From: Streptomyces akebiae
Lineage (GTDB): Bacteria; Actinomycetota; Actinomycetes; Streptomycetales; Streptomycetaceae
DNA: 64,000 nt
Assembly: GCF_019599145.1 (NCBI RefSeq)
Contig: NZ_CP080647.1
Location: 1,922,001-1,986,000 of the forward strand
Direction: 5' to 3'
Shown here: piece by piece, positions 34,529-43,087 of the stretch
How positions within the stretch are numbered: the first letter of the stretch is position 1
Layout: each line of letters opens with the position of its first letter
Made by a program: the position numbers and the translations under genes
Notes under the pieces: model-generated
Seen by the model: only the letters and a program-made list of their open reading frames with translations
Databases searched by the model: none
What the model was told of the DNA's origin: nothing

Positions 34529-35182
34529 TCACGTGTCGCCGCCTTCATGGCCCGGTCGTCCGCGCAGTGAGATCGCAGCGGCCCAGAGACGAGACAGGTG
34601 GTCGACGACTTCGTTCTCGTCGAGCGGCTCCTTGAGCGAGTACATGACGTGGGCGACCTGCTCGACCATGGCGCCCAGGGCAATGGCGGTGAGCCGGGGA
34701 TCGAGGCTCGGGTCCGCCAGCCCTGCCCCCTGCAGGCGCCGCAGGCCCTCCTCACCACGGGTGACGTACAGCTCACGGACCTCCAAAACCATCTCGCGCA
34801 TGGCTTCGTCCGAGTCAGCGCCCTGCTCGACCAGGCGCAGCACCTTGGAAGCTTCGGCCCAGGCACGAAGGTAACGGCGGTTCGCCTCGACGATACGCGT
34901 GTAGGCGTCGTCCGCCGTTGCGGGCGAGACGAGGCTGGCGGCGAACATCTCCCCGGCAACGGCTCGCACGACGGTGCGCAGGAGGTCTTCCTTGGACTCG
35001 AAGTAGGTGTAGAACGTGCCGTAAGAGACGCCTGCGGCCTGGGCGACCGTCTCAGGGCTGAAGCCGGACAGCCCGCACTGCTCGAGGATCTCCCGCCCTG
35101 CCGAGATCAGCGCATCACGTGTGCGCCGCCCTCGGGTCGTGGTGGGCATCGGCGGTGCAGGCTTCGTTCTGGATCGTCCCAT
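34529..35182 (-). CDS. TetR-family transcriptional regulator
   Basis: 217 residues from ATG 35182 (Met 12 is an alternative). The N-terminal helix-turn-helix is typical (FSPETVAQAAGVSYGTFYTY, FESKEDLLRTVV, residues about 42-72). The C-terminal ligand domain is acidic and helical (LRLVEQGADSDEAMREMVLE). It is at the edge of the acyl-CoA cluster, so it probably represses that cluster and is released by an acyl-CoA or acid ligand, as AtuR does in Pseudomonas (inference). Confidence 0.87.
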   Translation of the reverse strand: MGRSRTKPAPPMPTTTRGRRTRDALISAGREILEQCGLSGFSPETVAQAAGVSYGTFYTYFESKEDLLRTVVRAVAGEMFAASLVSPATADDAYTRIVEANRRYLRAWAEASKVLRLVEQGADSDEAMREMVLEVRELYVTRGEEGLRRLQGAGLADPSLDPRLTAIALGAMVEQVAHVMYSLKEPLDENEVVDHLSRLWAAAISLRGRPGHEGGDT

Positions 35183-35370
35183 GTACCTATTCCATCAAAC
35201 GGGAAGAGTGGTGGTGAGCGGTGGCATGCAGCAGACGACGCGCGGCACGCAGTCACCGACCCGGCCGCCTCCGCATCGGCTCGCACGGCCGGCGCTGTGC
35301 GGCCGCGCCCGGGGAGGGCGATGCTGTGGCGTCGGCCAGTCTCCATTCGGGGTGGTCCCGAAAGGCTCGG

Positions 35371-36213
35371 CTACAGGCGGCGCCAGGGCAGCCAGACCGG
35401 CAGGTCGGAGGGCACCGTCTGCGGGAACTTCGGCTTGCGCCGCTCAAGGAATGACGCCACGCCTTCCGCCGCGTCACGGTTGGCGCCGATCTCGAACACG
35501 AGGCGCGAGTCGACGCGCTGCGTCGGATACGGCGACTCCTGGAACGCCAGTCGGTAGATCATCTGCCTCAGGACGGCCACGGAGACGGCCGCCGTGTTCT
35601 CCACGAGGTCTCGGGCGAGGCGGCGGGCCGCCTCAAGCAGGTCATCGGGTTCGTGGATGCTGTGGACCAGCCCTGCGGACTGGGCTTCCGCCGCGCCGAA
35701 GACGCGTCCGCTGATCATCCAGTCCATGGTGGTCCCGAGTCCGACAAGCTTGGGCAGGAACCATGCGGAGGCACCCTCGGGATAGATTCCGCGCCGGCTG
35801 AAGACGAACCCGAAGCGGGCGTCGGTAGAGGCCAGCCGGTAGTCCGCAGGCAGGATGATGGTCGATCCGCCTCCGACTGCGGCACCGCGCACGGCGGCTA
35901 TGACCGGCTTGTTCATCTCGTAGATGCGCAAGGAGCAGCGGCCGGCAGGCTCCTTCCAGGCCTCGTCGAACTCGGCCGGCAAGCCACTGGTGTCGAAGCC
36001 GCCGCCGGAGAGGTCGGCGCCGATACAGAAGTTGCTGCCCGTGGCAGTGAAGATCACTGCGCGCACGTCCGAATCGGCGTCGGCCAGATCGAAGGCTTCC
36101 TCGAGCTCGTCGGCCAGTGCCGGGGTGTATGCGTTGCCTGTCCCGGGGTCGTCGAGCGCGATCGTGGCAACTCCGTCCGCGACGTCGTAGTGGACCAGGT
36201 CGAATGCGGACAC
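35371..36213 (-). CDS. Enoyl-CoA hydratase/isomerase family protein
   Basis: 280 residues from a GTG. Crotonase-fold marks are present: NFCIGADLSGGGFD (the oxyanion loop), PVIAAVRGAAVGGGSTIILP, FSRRGIYPEGASAWFLPKLV with a glutamate at the usual catalytic place, and GRVFGAAEAQSAGLVHSI. It hydrates or isomerises a 2-enoyl-CoA. It is transcribed divergently from the SDR-synthetase genes across a shared regulatory region. Confidence 0.85.
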   Translation of the reverse strand: MSAFDLVHYDVADGVATIALDDPGTGNAYTPALADELEEAFDLADADSDVRAVIFTATGSNFCIGADLSGGGFDTSGLPAEFDEAWKEPAGRCSLRIYEMNKPVIAAVRGAAVGGGSTIILPADYRLASTDARFGFVFSRRGIYPEGASAWFLPKLVGLGTTMDWMISGRVFGAAEAQSAGLVHSIHEPDDLLEAARRLARDLVENTAAVSVAVLRQMIYRLAFQESPYPTQRVDSRLVFEIGANRDAAEGVASFLERRKPKFPQTVPSDLPVWLPWRRL

Positions 36214-36227
36214 GCCTCACTCCTATC

Positions 36228-36354
36228 TGACAATTTTATCGACTGCATGAGAGCGGCATGCGCTCAGAACCTACGCCAGGCCAGGCATGGATCAGCAGTT
36301 GACAGTGACCATGGCCACTTGGGGCATCGTCTGCAGACTTGACTATTTTGTCAA
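36228..36354. promoter_or_regulatory. Divergent promoter region with candidate TetR operators
   Basis: Between the divergent hydratase and SDR genes is an AT-rich patch unlike its surroundings. A palindrome TTGAC-TATTTT-GTCAA lies at 36339-36354. A related, less perfect copy TGACAATTTTATCGA lies at 36228-36242, close to the hydratase start. Two similar sites, one near each divergent gene, fit control by the nearby TetR protein. No binding data exist here; this is inference. Confidence 0.55.
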
Positions 36355-36440
36355 TCCAGCTAGCGTGATCACTGTCATCGCATCCGTTGACGCGATGGGC
36401 CTGTAGTGCCGGGGCGCTCGAAGGGACACAGAGGCACCTG

Positions 36441-37256
36441 ATGGACATCCAGTTCGACTTCAGTGGGAAGACGGTCGTGGTCTTCGGTGGCACGACCGGC
36501 ATCAACCTCTCCATCGCGGAGGCATTCGCACAGCGTGGCGCCGACGTCGCGGTTTCCAGCCGCAGACAGGACAATGTGGACGCCGCTGTGGAGCGGCTGG
36601 GCAAGCACGGCGGGAAGGTCCTCGGGTATGCCGCGGACGTGCGGGACATGGAGGCCGTCGCCGGTGTCTTCGAGGCGGTGCGCTCCGAGTGGGGGCCGGT
36701 CGACGTGCTCGTCTCCGGCGCCGCCGGCAACTTCCTCGCCGAGGCGAACGGGCTGTCGTCCAATGGCTTCAAGGTGGTCGTCGACATCGACCTGAACGGC
36801 ACGTTCCATGTGCTGCGCGCAGGGTTCGAGCATCTCTCCCCCGGCGCGTCGGTCATCAGCCTCACCGCTCCCCAGGCGGTGATCCCCATGCGTTACCAGG
36901 CCCATGTATGTGCGGCCAAGGCCGGTGTGGACCAGTTGACGCGGGTCCTCGCCCTGGAATGGGGAGCCCGGGGCATCCGGGTCAACGCCATCTCACCGGG
37001 CGCCATCGCGGATACCGAGGGGTTCACGCGACTCTCGCCGCCCGACGACCCCGAGGGCAAGCGGATCGCGCGAAACGTTCCGCTGCGCCGGCTGGGCACG
37101 AAGGACGACATCGCCTCGCTCGCGATGTTCCTGTCGTCCTCGGCCGCCTCGTACATCTCGGGCGCGGTCATTCCGTGCGACGGCGCGGGTGCTCTCGACG
37201 CCATCAAGCCCGTTCTCGAAACGGCCGGGGCACTTGCCGTCGGCTCGGAGAGGTGA
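36441..37256 (+). CDS. Short-chain dehydrogenase/reductase (SDR)
   Basis: 271 residues from ATG 36441 after AGAGG; an upstream in-frame ATG lacks a site. The nucleotide loop is FGGTTGINLSIAEAF, where the usual GxxxGIG reads GTTGINL. A D-V pair (YAADVRD) follows, and the C-terminus gives GIRVNAISPGAIADTEG. The usual YxxxK reads HVCAAK, so the catalytic tyrosine is not where expected; 2,4-dienoyl-CoA reductases also lack it, and this protein resembles them. Seven bases separate it from the synthetase gene. Confidence 0.8.
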   Translation: MDIQFDFSGKTVVVFGGTTGINLSIAEAFAQRGADVAVSSRRQDNVDAAVERLGKHGGKVLGYAADVRDMEAVAGVFEAVRSEWGPVDVLVSGAAGNFLAEANGLSSNGFKVVVDIDLNGTFHVLRAGFEHLSPGASVISLTAPQAVIPMRYQAHVCAAKAGVDQLTRVLALEWGARGIRVNAISPGAIADTEGFTRLSPPDDPEGKRIARNVPLRRLGTKDDIASLAMFLSSSAASYISGAVIPCDGAGALDAIKPVLETAGALAVGSER

Positions 37257-37262
37257 AGCGAC

Positions 37263-38834
37263 ATGAAACTGCCCACCCCGGGACCGGAGCTGCGCCGGAT
37301 CGGCCGTATCGCTCTGGGAGACATCATCCACCGCTCGGCCGAGAGGTGCGGCGACCGCGTCGCCGTGATCGACGGTGAGCGCACCCTCACCCACAGAGAC
37401 CTCGATGCGCTGAGCTCGCGCTTCGCCCACCATCTGCTCAGCGTGCTGCCGCCTCGTACGACGGTGGCCACGCTGACGACGAACTCGGCCGAGATGCTGG
37501 CTTGTCTCTTCGGCATCAGCAAAGCGGCCATGGTCTGGGTTCCCGTCAACGTGCAACTGACCGCCTCCAGCATCGAGTACATCCTCGAACACGCCGAGGT
37601 CGAATACGCGGTCGTCGACCAGGAACTGCTCGAGCGGCAGGACATCGCCTCCGTCCTCGACCGGCTCGGCATCACCGCGGTCGCGATCGGTCCCGGGGAC
37701 GGGAAGCGGGTCGCCGCTTTCGCCGAGGTGACCGCGGGGCAGTCCGAGGATCTGCCCGACGTCGACGTCTGCGGTGACGATCTCGCCCTGGTCATGTACA
37801 CCAGTGGCACCACAGGGCATCCCAAAGGAGCGATGCATACGCATCTCTCCGTCTACAGCACGGTGACGGCGAACATGGCCACCCACCTCATGCGCGAAAG
37901 CGACGTTCTGTCCGGCTTCCTGCCGCTGTTCCACTGCGCCCAGCACACGATGACGACATCCGTTCTGGCTGCGGGCGGTGCCGTGGCGCTCGCCCGCGGG
38001 TTCACCGCCGATGCGGGGCTCGACCTCATAGAGCGCCGAAGGGTGACGATATTCGGCGGACTGCCCATGATGTTCGCGGCCATGCTGCGGCACGAGCGGT
38101 CCCGCAGTACGGACTTCTCCTCGGTACGACTGGCGCTGTACGCGATGGCCGCCATGCCCCGGCCACTCATCGAGCAGATCGCGCGCACCATGGACGCCGA
38201 CGTGTGGCTGGTCACCGGCCAGACCGAGGCGTACCCGATCACGATGACGTTTCGCGCCCTGGAGCATCCGCACCTGGACGCGAACTACTGGGGGATCTCG
38301 ACGGCGTTGTGCGAGACGAAGATCATGGACAGTGAGGGCCGACTGCTCGGCCCGGGCCAGCCGGGGGAGATCGTGCACCGCGGCCCGAACGTCATGGCCG
38401 GGTATCTCAAGGACCCCGAGGCCACGGCGGCGGCGCAGCGGTTCGGCTGGCATCACACCGGGGACCTCGGCGTGATCGACGACAGCGGCCAGCTGCTTTT
38501 CCTGGACCGGACGAAGGACATGATCAAGTCCGGTGGGGAGAACGTACCCAGCATCAAGGTCGAGTCGGTGCTCCTGGCACATCCGGACGTGGCCAACGCC
38601 GCGGTGATCGGGGTGCCGCACACGCACTGGGGCGAGGCGATCGTCGGCGTCGTCATCCTGCGTGACCAGGCGCGCGCGACCGCCGCTGACCTCATCGAAC
38701 ATGCCAAAGCACACCTCGGCAGGTTCGAGTCCCCGAAGGAGATCGTGATCGTCGAGGATCTGCCGGTCACAGCGACCGGAAAGACCCAGAAGATGGACCT
38801 ACGCCGGGCTTACCAGGACCTGTTCGGCGCCTGA
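37263..38834 (+). CDS. Acyl-CoA synthetase (AMP-forming)
   Basis: 523 residues from an ATG. The adenylation motifs are complete: MYTSGTTGHPKGAMHTH (P-loop, about 178-194), GWHHTGDLGVIDDSGQ, RTKDMIKSGGENV (about 417-429) and the C-terminal lysine region VTATGKTQKMDLRR. It activates a carboxylic acid to its CoA ester, the entry step of the cluster. Chain type is not readable. AtuH plays this role in the Pseudomonas terpene pathway. Confidence 0.9.
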   Translation: MKLPTPGPELRRIGRIALGDIIHRSAERCGDRVAVIDGERTLTHRDLDALSSRFAHHLLSVLPPRTTVATLTTNSAEMLACLFGISKAAMVWVPVNVQLTASSIEYILEHAEVEYAVVDQELLERQDIASVLDRLGITAVAIGPGDGKRVAAFAEVTAGQSEDLPDVDVCGDDLALVMYTSGTTGHPKGAMHTHLSVYSTVTANMATHLMRESDVLSGFLPLFHCAQHTMTTSVLAAGGAVALARGFTADAGLDLIERRRVTIFGGLPMMFAAMLRHERSRSTDFSSVRLALYAMAAMPRPLIEQIARTMDADVWLVTGQTEAYPITMTFRALEHPHLDANYWGISTALCETKIMDSEGRLLGPGQPGEIVHRGPNVMAGYLKDPEATAAAQRFGWHHTGDLGVIDDSGQLLFLDRTKDMIKSGGENVPSIKVESVLLAHPDVANAAVIGVPHTHWGEAIVGVVILRDQARATAADLIEHAKAHLGRFESPKEIVIVEDLPVTATGKTQKMDLRRAYQDLFGA

Positions 38835-39069
38835 GCCCTCCGCTGGGAAGCGTTGTGACAAACCCGTGGGTCATGGTCCCGCGCCCCTTGCGGGGGCGCG
38901 GGACCGCACCGGACCTCGCCGAGGCAGCTCAGGGCTTTCTCTGGGGCCGGGCCGGCTCAAGGTGGCGGCGTCCGTCTCTTGGACGTGGTCACGCCGCTGC
39001 GGCAGGGCCGCGGCACACATCCCGTCCCAGCGGAGAGCACGCCCGCATCGAGAGAGGAGAGAAGGGATC

Positions 39070-40845
39070 GTGAACCACGAACACGCTGCCGGAAGCAGGC
39101 GCACGATACGGGTCGGCAACTGCTCGGGCTTCTACGGAGACCGGCTCTCCGCGATGCGGGAGATGCTGGAAGGTGGGCCGCTCGACTATCTGACGGGCGA
39201 CTACCTCGCCGAGCTGACCATGCTCATCCTCGGCAAGGACCGTCGCAAGGACCCGTCGCTGGGTTACGCGAGAACCTTCCTGCGCCAGCTCACCGACTGC
39301 CTCGCTCTCGCCCACGAGAGGGGCGTGCGCATCGTGGTGAACGCAGGCGGACTCAACCCGGCCGGTCTGGCCGCAGCGGTGCGCTCACTCGCCCAGGAGC
39401 AGTCCGTCGAGGTCGACGTGGCGCATGTCGAGGGCGATGACCTGCTCGACGCCACCGAAGAGCACGGCTGGAAGGGCGTGTTGACGGCCAACGCCTACCT
39501 CGGTGCATTCGGAATCGCCCAGGCACTGCGGGCCGGCGCCGACATCGTCGTCACCGGGCGGGTCACCGACGCCGCTCTGACGCTCGGCCCGGCGATCGCC
39601 GAGTTCGGCTGGGACCGTGAGGACTTCGACCTGCTCGCCGCCGGTGTCGTCGCCGGGCATGTCCTCGAATGCGGCGCGCAGGCGACGGGCGGGAACTACG
39701 CCGGCTTCACCGCCCTGGACACCTCCGGGGCGCTCGGGTTCCCCCTGGCCGAGATCGGCGAGGACGGCACCACCGTCATCACCAGGCATCCGGGCAGCGG
39801 CGGCGCGGTGACGGTGGACACCGTCACCGCCCAGCTCGTCTACGAGGTCGGTGGCGCGCTGTATGCCAACCCGGACGTCACCGCCCGGCTCGACACCGTC
39901 GCCCTGGAGCAGGTGGGCGAGGACCGGGTGAGCATCACAGGAGTGCGGGGGCAGTCCCCGCCGCCCACGGCGAAGGTCGCTCTCAACCGCCTCGGGGGAT
40001 ACCGCAACAGCGTCGAATTCGTGCTCACGGGACTCGATATCGAGCAGAAAGCGGGCTGGGTACGCGGTCAGATGCACCAGGCACTCACGGTCCGAGCGCC
40101 CCAGCAGGTCACCTGGGATCTCGTGCGCACGGACCGGCCCGATGCCGCGACCCAGCCCGAGGCGTCCGCGCTGCTGCGCTGCCACGTCAAGGACCAGGAC
40201 GCCACCGTCGCCGGCCGCTCCTTCAGCAGCGCCGCCGTCGAACTCGCCCTCGCTTCGTACCCCGGCTTCCACGTCACTGCCCCACCCGGGCCCGCGACCC
40301 CGTACGGAGTCTTCGACGCCGGTTACGTGCCGCAGGGGGACGTGCCGCACACGGTGGTTCTGCACGACGGCCGCCGGATCGACATCCCTGCTCCGTCGGT
40401 GACCGCGCCGACCGCCCTCGAAGACCCCCTGCGCCGTGCGGACCGGGTGAGCAAGGAGACCGGCCCCCGGTCCACGGCGCCGATGGCCTGGGGGCCGGTC
40501 ACGCAAGCGCCCTTGGGGAGACTGCTGTTCGCGCGCTCCGGTGACAAGGGTGGCAGCGCGAACATCGGCGTCTGGGTTCCCTCCGGGCACCCGCGGCGCG
40601 AGGACGTCTTCGCCTGGCTGGCCGGCTGGCTCGATGCCGACACGGTCAGGCGGCTGCTGCCGGAGGCTGCGGCCCTGGACGTCAGGGTGCATCCGCTGCC
40701 GAACCTGTCGGCGCTCAACATCGTCATCGTCGGCCTGCTCGGTGAAGGCGTCGCCTCCTCCACGCGCTTCGACCCTCAGGCCAAAGCGGTCGGCGAGTGG
40801 CTCCGCTCCCGCAACGCGCCGATCCCTCAGAGGTTCTTGGCATGA
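39070..40845 (+). CDS. atuA: AtuA family protein (DUF1446)
   Basis: 591 residues from GTG 39070, after an AGAAGGG stretch. It begins with the family opening (RTIRVGNCSGFYGDRLSAMR, PLDYLTGDYLAELTMLILGK) and contains RAGADIVVTGRVTDAALTLG and HVLECGAQATGGNYAGF. The last 110 residues (LFARSGDKGGSANIGVWVPS) are the second domain fused in long members. AtuA is needed for acyclic terpene (citronellol/geraniol) use in Pseudomonas, but its reaction is unknown. Its stop overlaps the next ATG. Confidence 0.88.
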   Translation: MNHEHAAGSRRTIRVGNCSGFYGDRLSAMREMLEGGPLDYLTGDYLAELTMLILGKDRRKDPSLGYARTFLRQLTDCLALAHERGVRIVVNAGGLNPAGLAAAVRSLAQEQSVEVDVAHVEGDDLLDATEEHGWKGVLTANAYLGAFGIAQALRAGADIVVTGRVTDAALTLGPAIAEFGWDREDFDLLAAGVVAGHVLECGAQATGGNYAGFTALDTSGALGFPLAEIGEDGTTVITRHPGSGGAVTVDTVTAQLVYEVGGALYANPDVTARLDTVALEQVGEDRVSITGVRGQSPPPTAKVALNRLGGYRNSVEFVLTGLDIEQKAGWVRGQMHQALTVRAPQQVTWDLVRTDRPDAATQPEASALLRCHVKDQDATVAGRSFSSAAVELALASYPGFHVTAPPGPATPYGVFDAGYVPQGDVPHTVVLHDGRRIDIPAPSVTAPTALEDPLRRADRVSKETGPRSTAPMAWGPVTQAPLGRLLFARSGDKGGSANIGVWVPSGHPRREDVFAWLAGWLDADTVRRLLPEAAALDVRVHPLPNLSALNIVIVGLLGEGVASSTRFDPQAKAVGEWLRSRNAPIPQRFLA

Positions 40846-41429
40846 ACCTCCTCAGCGAACTGCTGACAGCCCTGGCCCGCGTACGTGCCCCGGGCCTCGC
40901 CGGTGGACGGCCGACCGCACACCCGCATCACCCCGATCCGCAGGGCGCGGACGGCATGGCCCTGCTCGACGAGCTGCTGGCCGCGCTCCGCGCAGAGGGA
41001 GACCGGCTGCTCGCCGCAGTCGCGCAGGCCTCTGAGGCGCAGTGGCGTACGGCCACCGCGTCCCCCGGCTGGGACGTCGCCACCCACATCGCCCACCTGG
41101 CCTGGGCCGACGAGGCCGCGCTGTGGGCCGTCCCCGCTGCCCGAGGCGACGGCGGTGACTGGGAGGCGCTCCTGCTCCTCGGACAGCGGCGCCCGAAACG
41201 GTTCGTCGAAGATGAGGCCTTCAAGACGGCATCCCAGCCCACTGCGGCGATCATGAAGCGCTGGGACCTCGCAAGCCTTCGCCGGCCCGCCCGGAGCGGG
41301 GCGAAGCCCGGGCAGGGACGGTTCCGGTCGAGGCCGCGGCCCCGTTCCGAGAACGCTGATGCGCCCACACTCCACGGCCTCAGCCGCCGGATGCCCACGC
41401 CGTCACCCGCCACTCACCAGGACGAGACC
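40842..41429 (+). pseudogene. Truncated TIGR03084-like gene, in frame with the carboxylase
   Basis: From ATG 40842 the frame gives MNLLSELLTALARVRAP, a linker, then MALLDELLAALRAEGDRLL and DVATHIAHLAWADEAALWAV. This is the N-terminus of TIGR03084 proteins (DinB/maleylpyruvate-isomerase-like metal-binding fold), which often neighbour AtuA and carboxylase genes in actinomycetes. After about 100 residues similarity ends in Arg/Pro-rich sequence and the frame runs straight into the carboxylase. Full members are about 250 residues or more, so most of the domain is lost. Confidence 0.6.
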
Positions 41430-43019
41430 ATGAGGACCACGATCGACCCTGCCTCGGCGGCCTACGCCACCAACCGTGAAACGATGCTGGAACGCGTCGC
41501 CGACCTCACCGAACAGCACGCCAAGGCGCTCGCCGGAGGTGGCGCCAAGAACGTCGAACGACATCACCGCCGGGGGAAGCTCACCGCTCGCGAACGCATC
41601 GAGCTGCTCCTTGATCCGGACGCCCCGTTCCTTGAGCTGAGCACGCTGGCCGGCTGGGGTTCGGACTTCGCCGTCGGCGGCTCGCTCGTCACCGGCATCG
41701 GCGCGGTCGAGGGCGTCGAGTGCGTGATCATCGCCCACGATCCGACCGTGCGCGGCGGATCCAGCAATCCGGTCTCCTTGAAGAAGAGTTTCCGGGCCGC
41801 GCAGATCGCCGCGGAGAACCGTCTGCCGACGATCAACCTCGTCGAGTCCGGAGGCGCCGACCTGCCTACGCAGAAGGACATCTTCATTCCTGGCGGCCGG
41901 AGCTTCCGCAACCTCACCGAGGCCAGCGCCGACCGCCGCCCCACCATCGCGCTCGTCTTCGGGAATTCCACCGCCGGCGGAGCCTACGTGCCCGGCATGA
42001 GCGACTACGTCGTGATGGTCGCCGGTGGAGCGAAGGTCTTCCTCGGCGGGCCGCCGCTGGTGAAGATGGCCACCGGTGAGGAGTCCGACGACGAGTCGCT
42101 CGGCGGGGCCGAGATGCACGCCCGGACTTCCGGACTGGCCGACTACCTCGCCGCCGACGAACACGACGCCATTCGGCTGGGACGGCAGATCGTGCGCCGC
42201 CTCAACTGGCGCAAGGCCGGACCCGCTCCCCGGACCGGCTTCGCCGACCCGCTGTTCGACCCCGAAGAGCTGCTCGGAATCGTCCCGACCGACCTGAAGA
42301 TCCCCTTCGACCCGCGTGAAGTGATCGCACGGATCGTCGACGGCAGCGAGTTCGACGAGTTCAAGCCCCTGTACGGCACGAGCCTGGTCACCGGCTGGGC
42401 GCAGCTGCACGGCTACCCCATCGGCATCCTCGCCAACGCCCAGGGCGTGCTGTTCAGCAAGGAAGCGCAGAAGGCGGCCCAGTTCATCCAGCTCGCCAAC
42501 CAGACCGACACTCCGCTGCTGTTCCTGCACAACACCACCGGCTACATGGTCGGCAAGGAGTACGAGCAGGGCGGAATCATCAAGCACGGCGCCCAGATGA
42601 TCAACGCCGTCTCCAACTCTCGGGTCCCGCACCTGTCGGTCGTCATGGGCGCGTCCTACGGCGCCGGCCACTACGGCATGAGCGGCCGCGCCTACGACCC
42701 GCGGTTCATGTTCACCTGGGTCGGCGCGAAGTCCGCGGTCATGGGACCGGCGCAGCTCGCCGGAGTCGTGTCCATCGTCTCCCGCCAGGCCGCGGCGGCC
42801 AGGGGCCTGCCCTTCGACGAGGAGGCCGACGCCAAGATGCGCGCGGTGATCGAGGAGCAGATCGAGAAGGAGTCACTGGCCTACTTCACCTCCGGGATGC
42901 TCTACGACGACGGCGTCATCGACCCGCGCGACACCCGCGCCGTCCTCGGTATCTCGCTGTCCGCCATTCACTCCGCGCCGGTCCAGGGCACCCAGGGCTA
43001 CGGGGTGTTCCGCCTGTGA
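41430..43019 (+). CDS. Acyl-CoA carboxylase beta subunit (carboxyltransferase)
   Basis: 529 residues from ATG 41430, chosen because homologues begin just before DPASAAYATNRETML. The carboxyltransferase fold is clear: AGGGAKNVERHHRRGKLTAR, NLVESGGADLPTQKDIF, FGNSTAGGAYVPGMSDYVVM, and MGASYGAGHYGMSGRAYDPR near residue 405. It belongs to the methylcrotonyl-/geranyl-CoA carboxylase beta class (MccB/AtuC) and transfers CO2 from biotin to an enoyl-CoA. The specific acyl-CoA cannot be decided by eye. The frame is open upstream into the TIGR03084 remnant, so an N-terminally extended form is possible. Confidence 0.9.
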   Translation: MRTTIDPASAAYATNRETMLERVADLTEQHAKALAGGGAKNVERHHRRGKLTARERIELLLDPDAPFLELSTLAGWGSDFAVGGSLVTGIGAVEGVECVIIAHDPTVRGGSSNPVSLKKSFRAAQIAAENRLPTINLVESGGADLPTQKDIFIPGGRSFRNLTEASADRRPTIALVFGNSTAGGAYVPGMSDYVVMVAGGAKVFLGGPPLVKMATGEESDDESLGGAEMHARTSGLADYLAADEHDAIRLGRQIVRRLNWRKAGPAPRTGFADPLFDPEELLGIVPTDLKIPFDPREVIARIVDGSEFDEFKPLYGTSLVTGWAQLHGYPIGILANAQGVLFSKEAQKAAQFIQLANQTDTPLLFLHNTTGYMVGKEYEQGGIIKHGAQMINAVSNSRVPHLSVVMGASYGAGHYGMSGRAYDPRFMFTWVGAKSAVMGPAQLAGVVSIVSRQAAAARGLPFDEEADAKMRAVIEEQIEKESLAYFTSGMLYDDGVIDPRDTRAVLGISLSAIHSAPVQGTQGYGVFRL

Positions 43020-43087
43020 CCCGCACACCGGCGGCACCCGCCGCACTCCACGTCGCCGAGGCGCCACCGCCCCGAGGAAGAGTTCTG

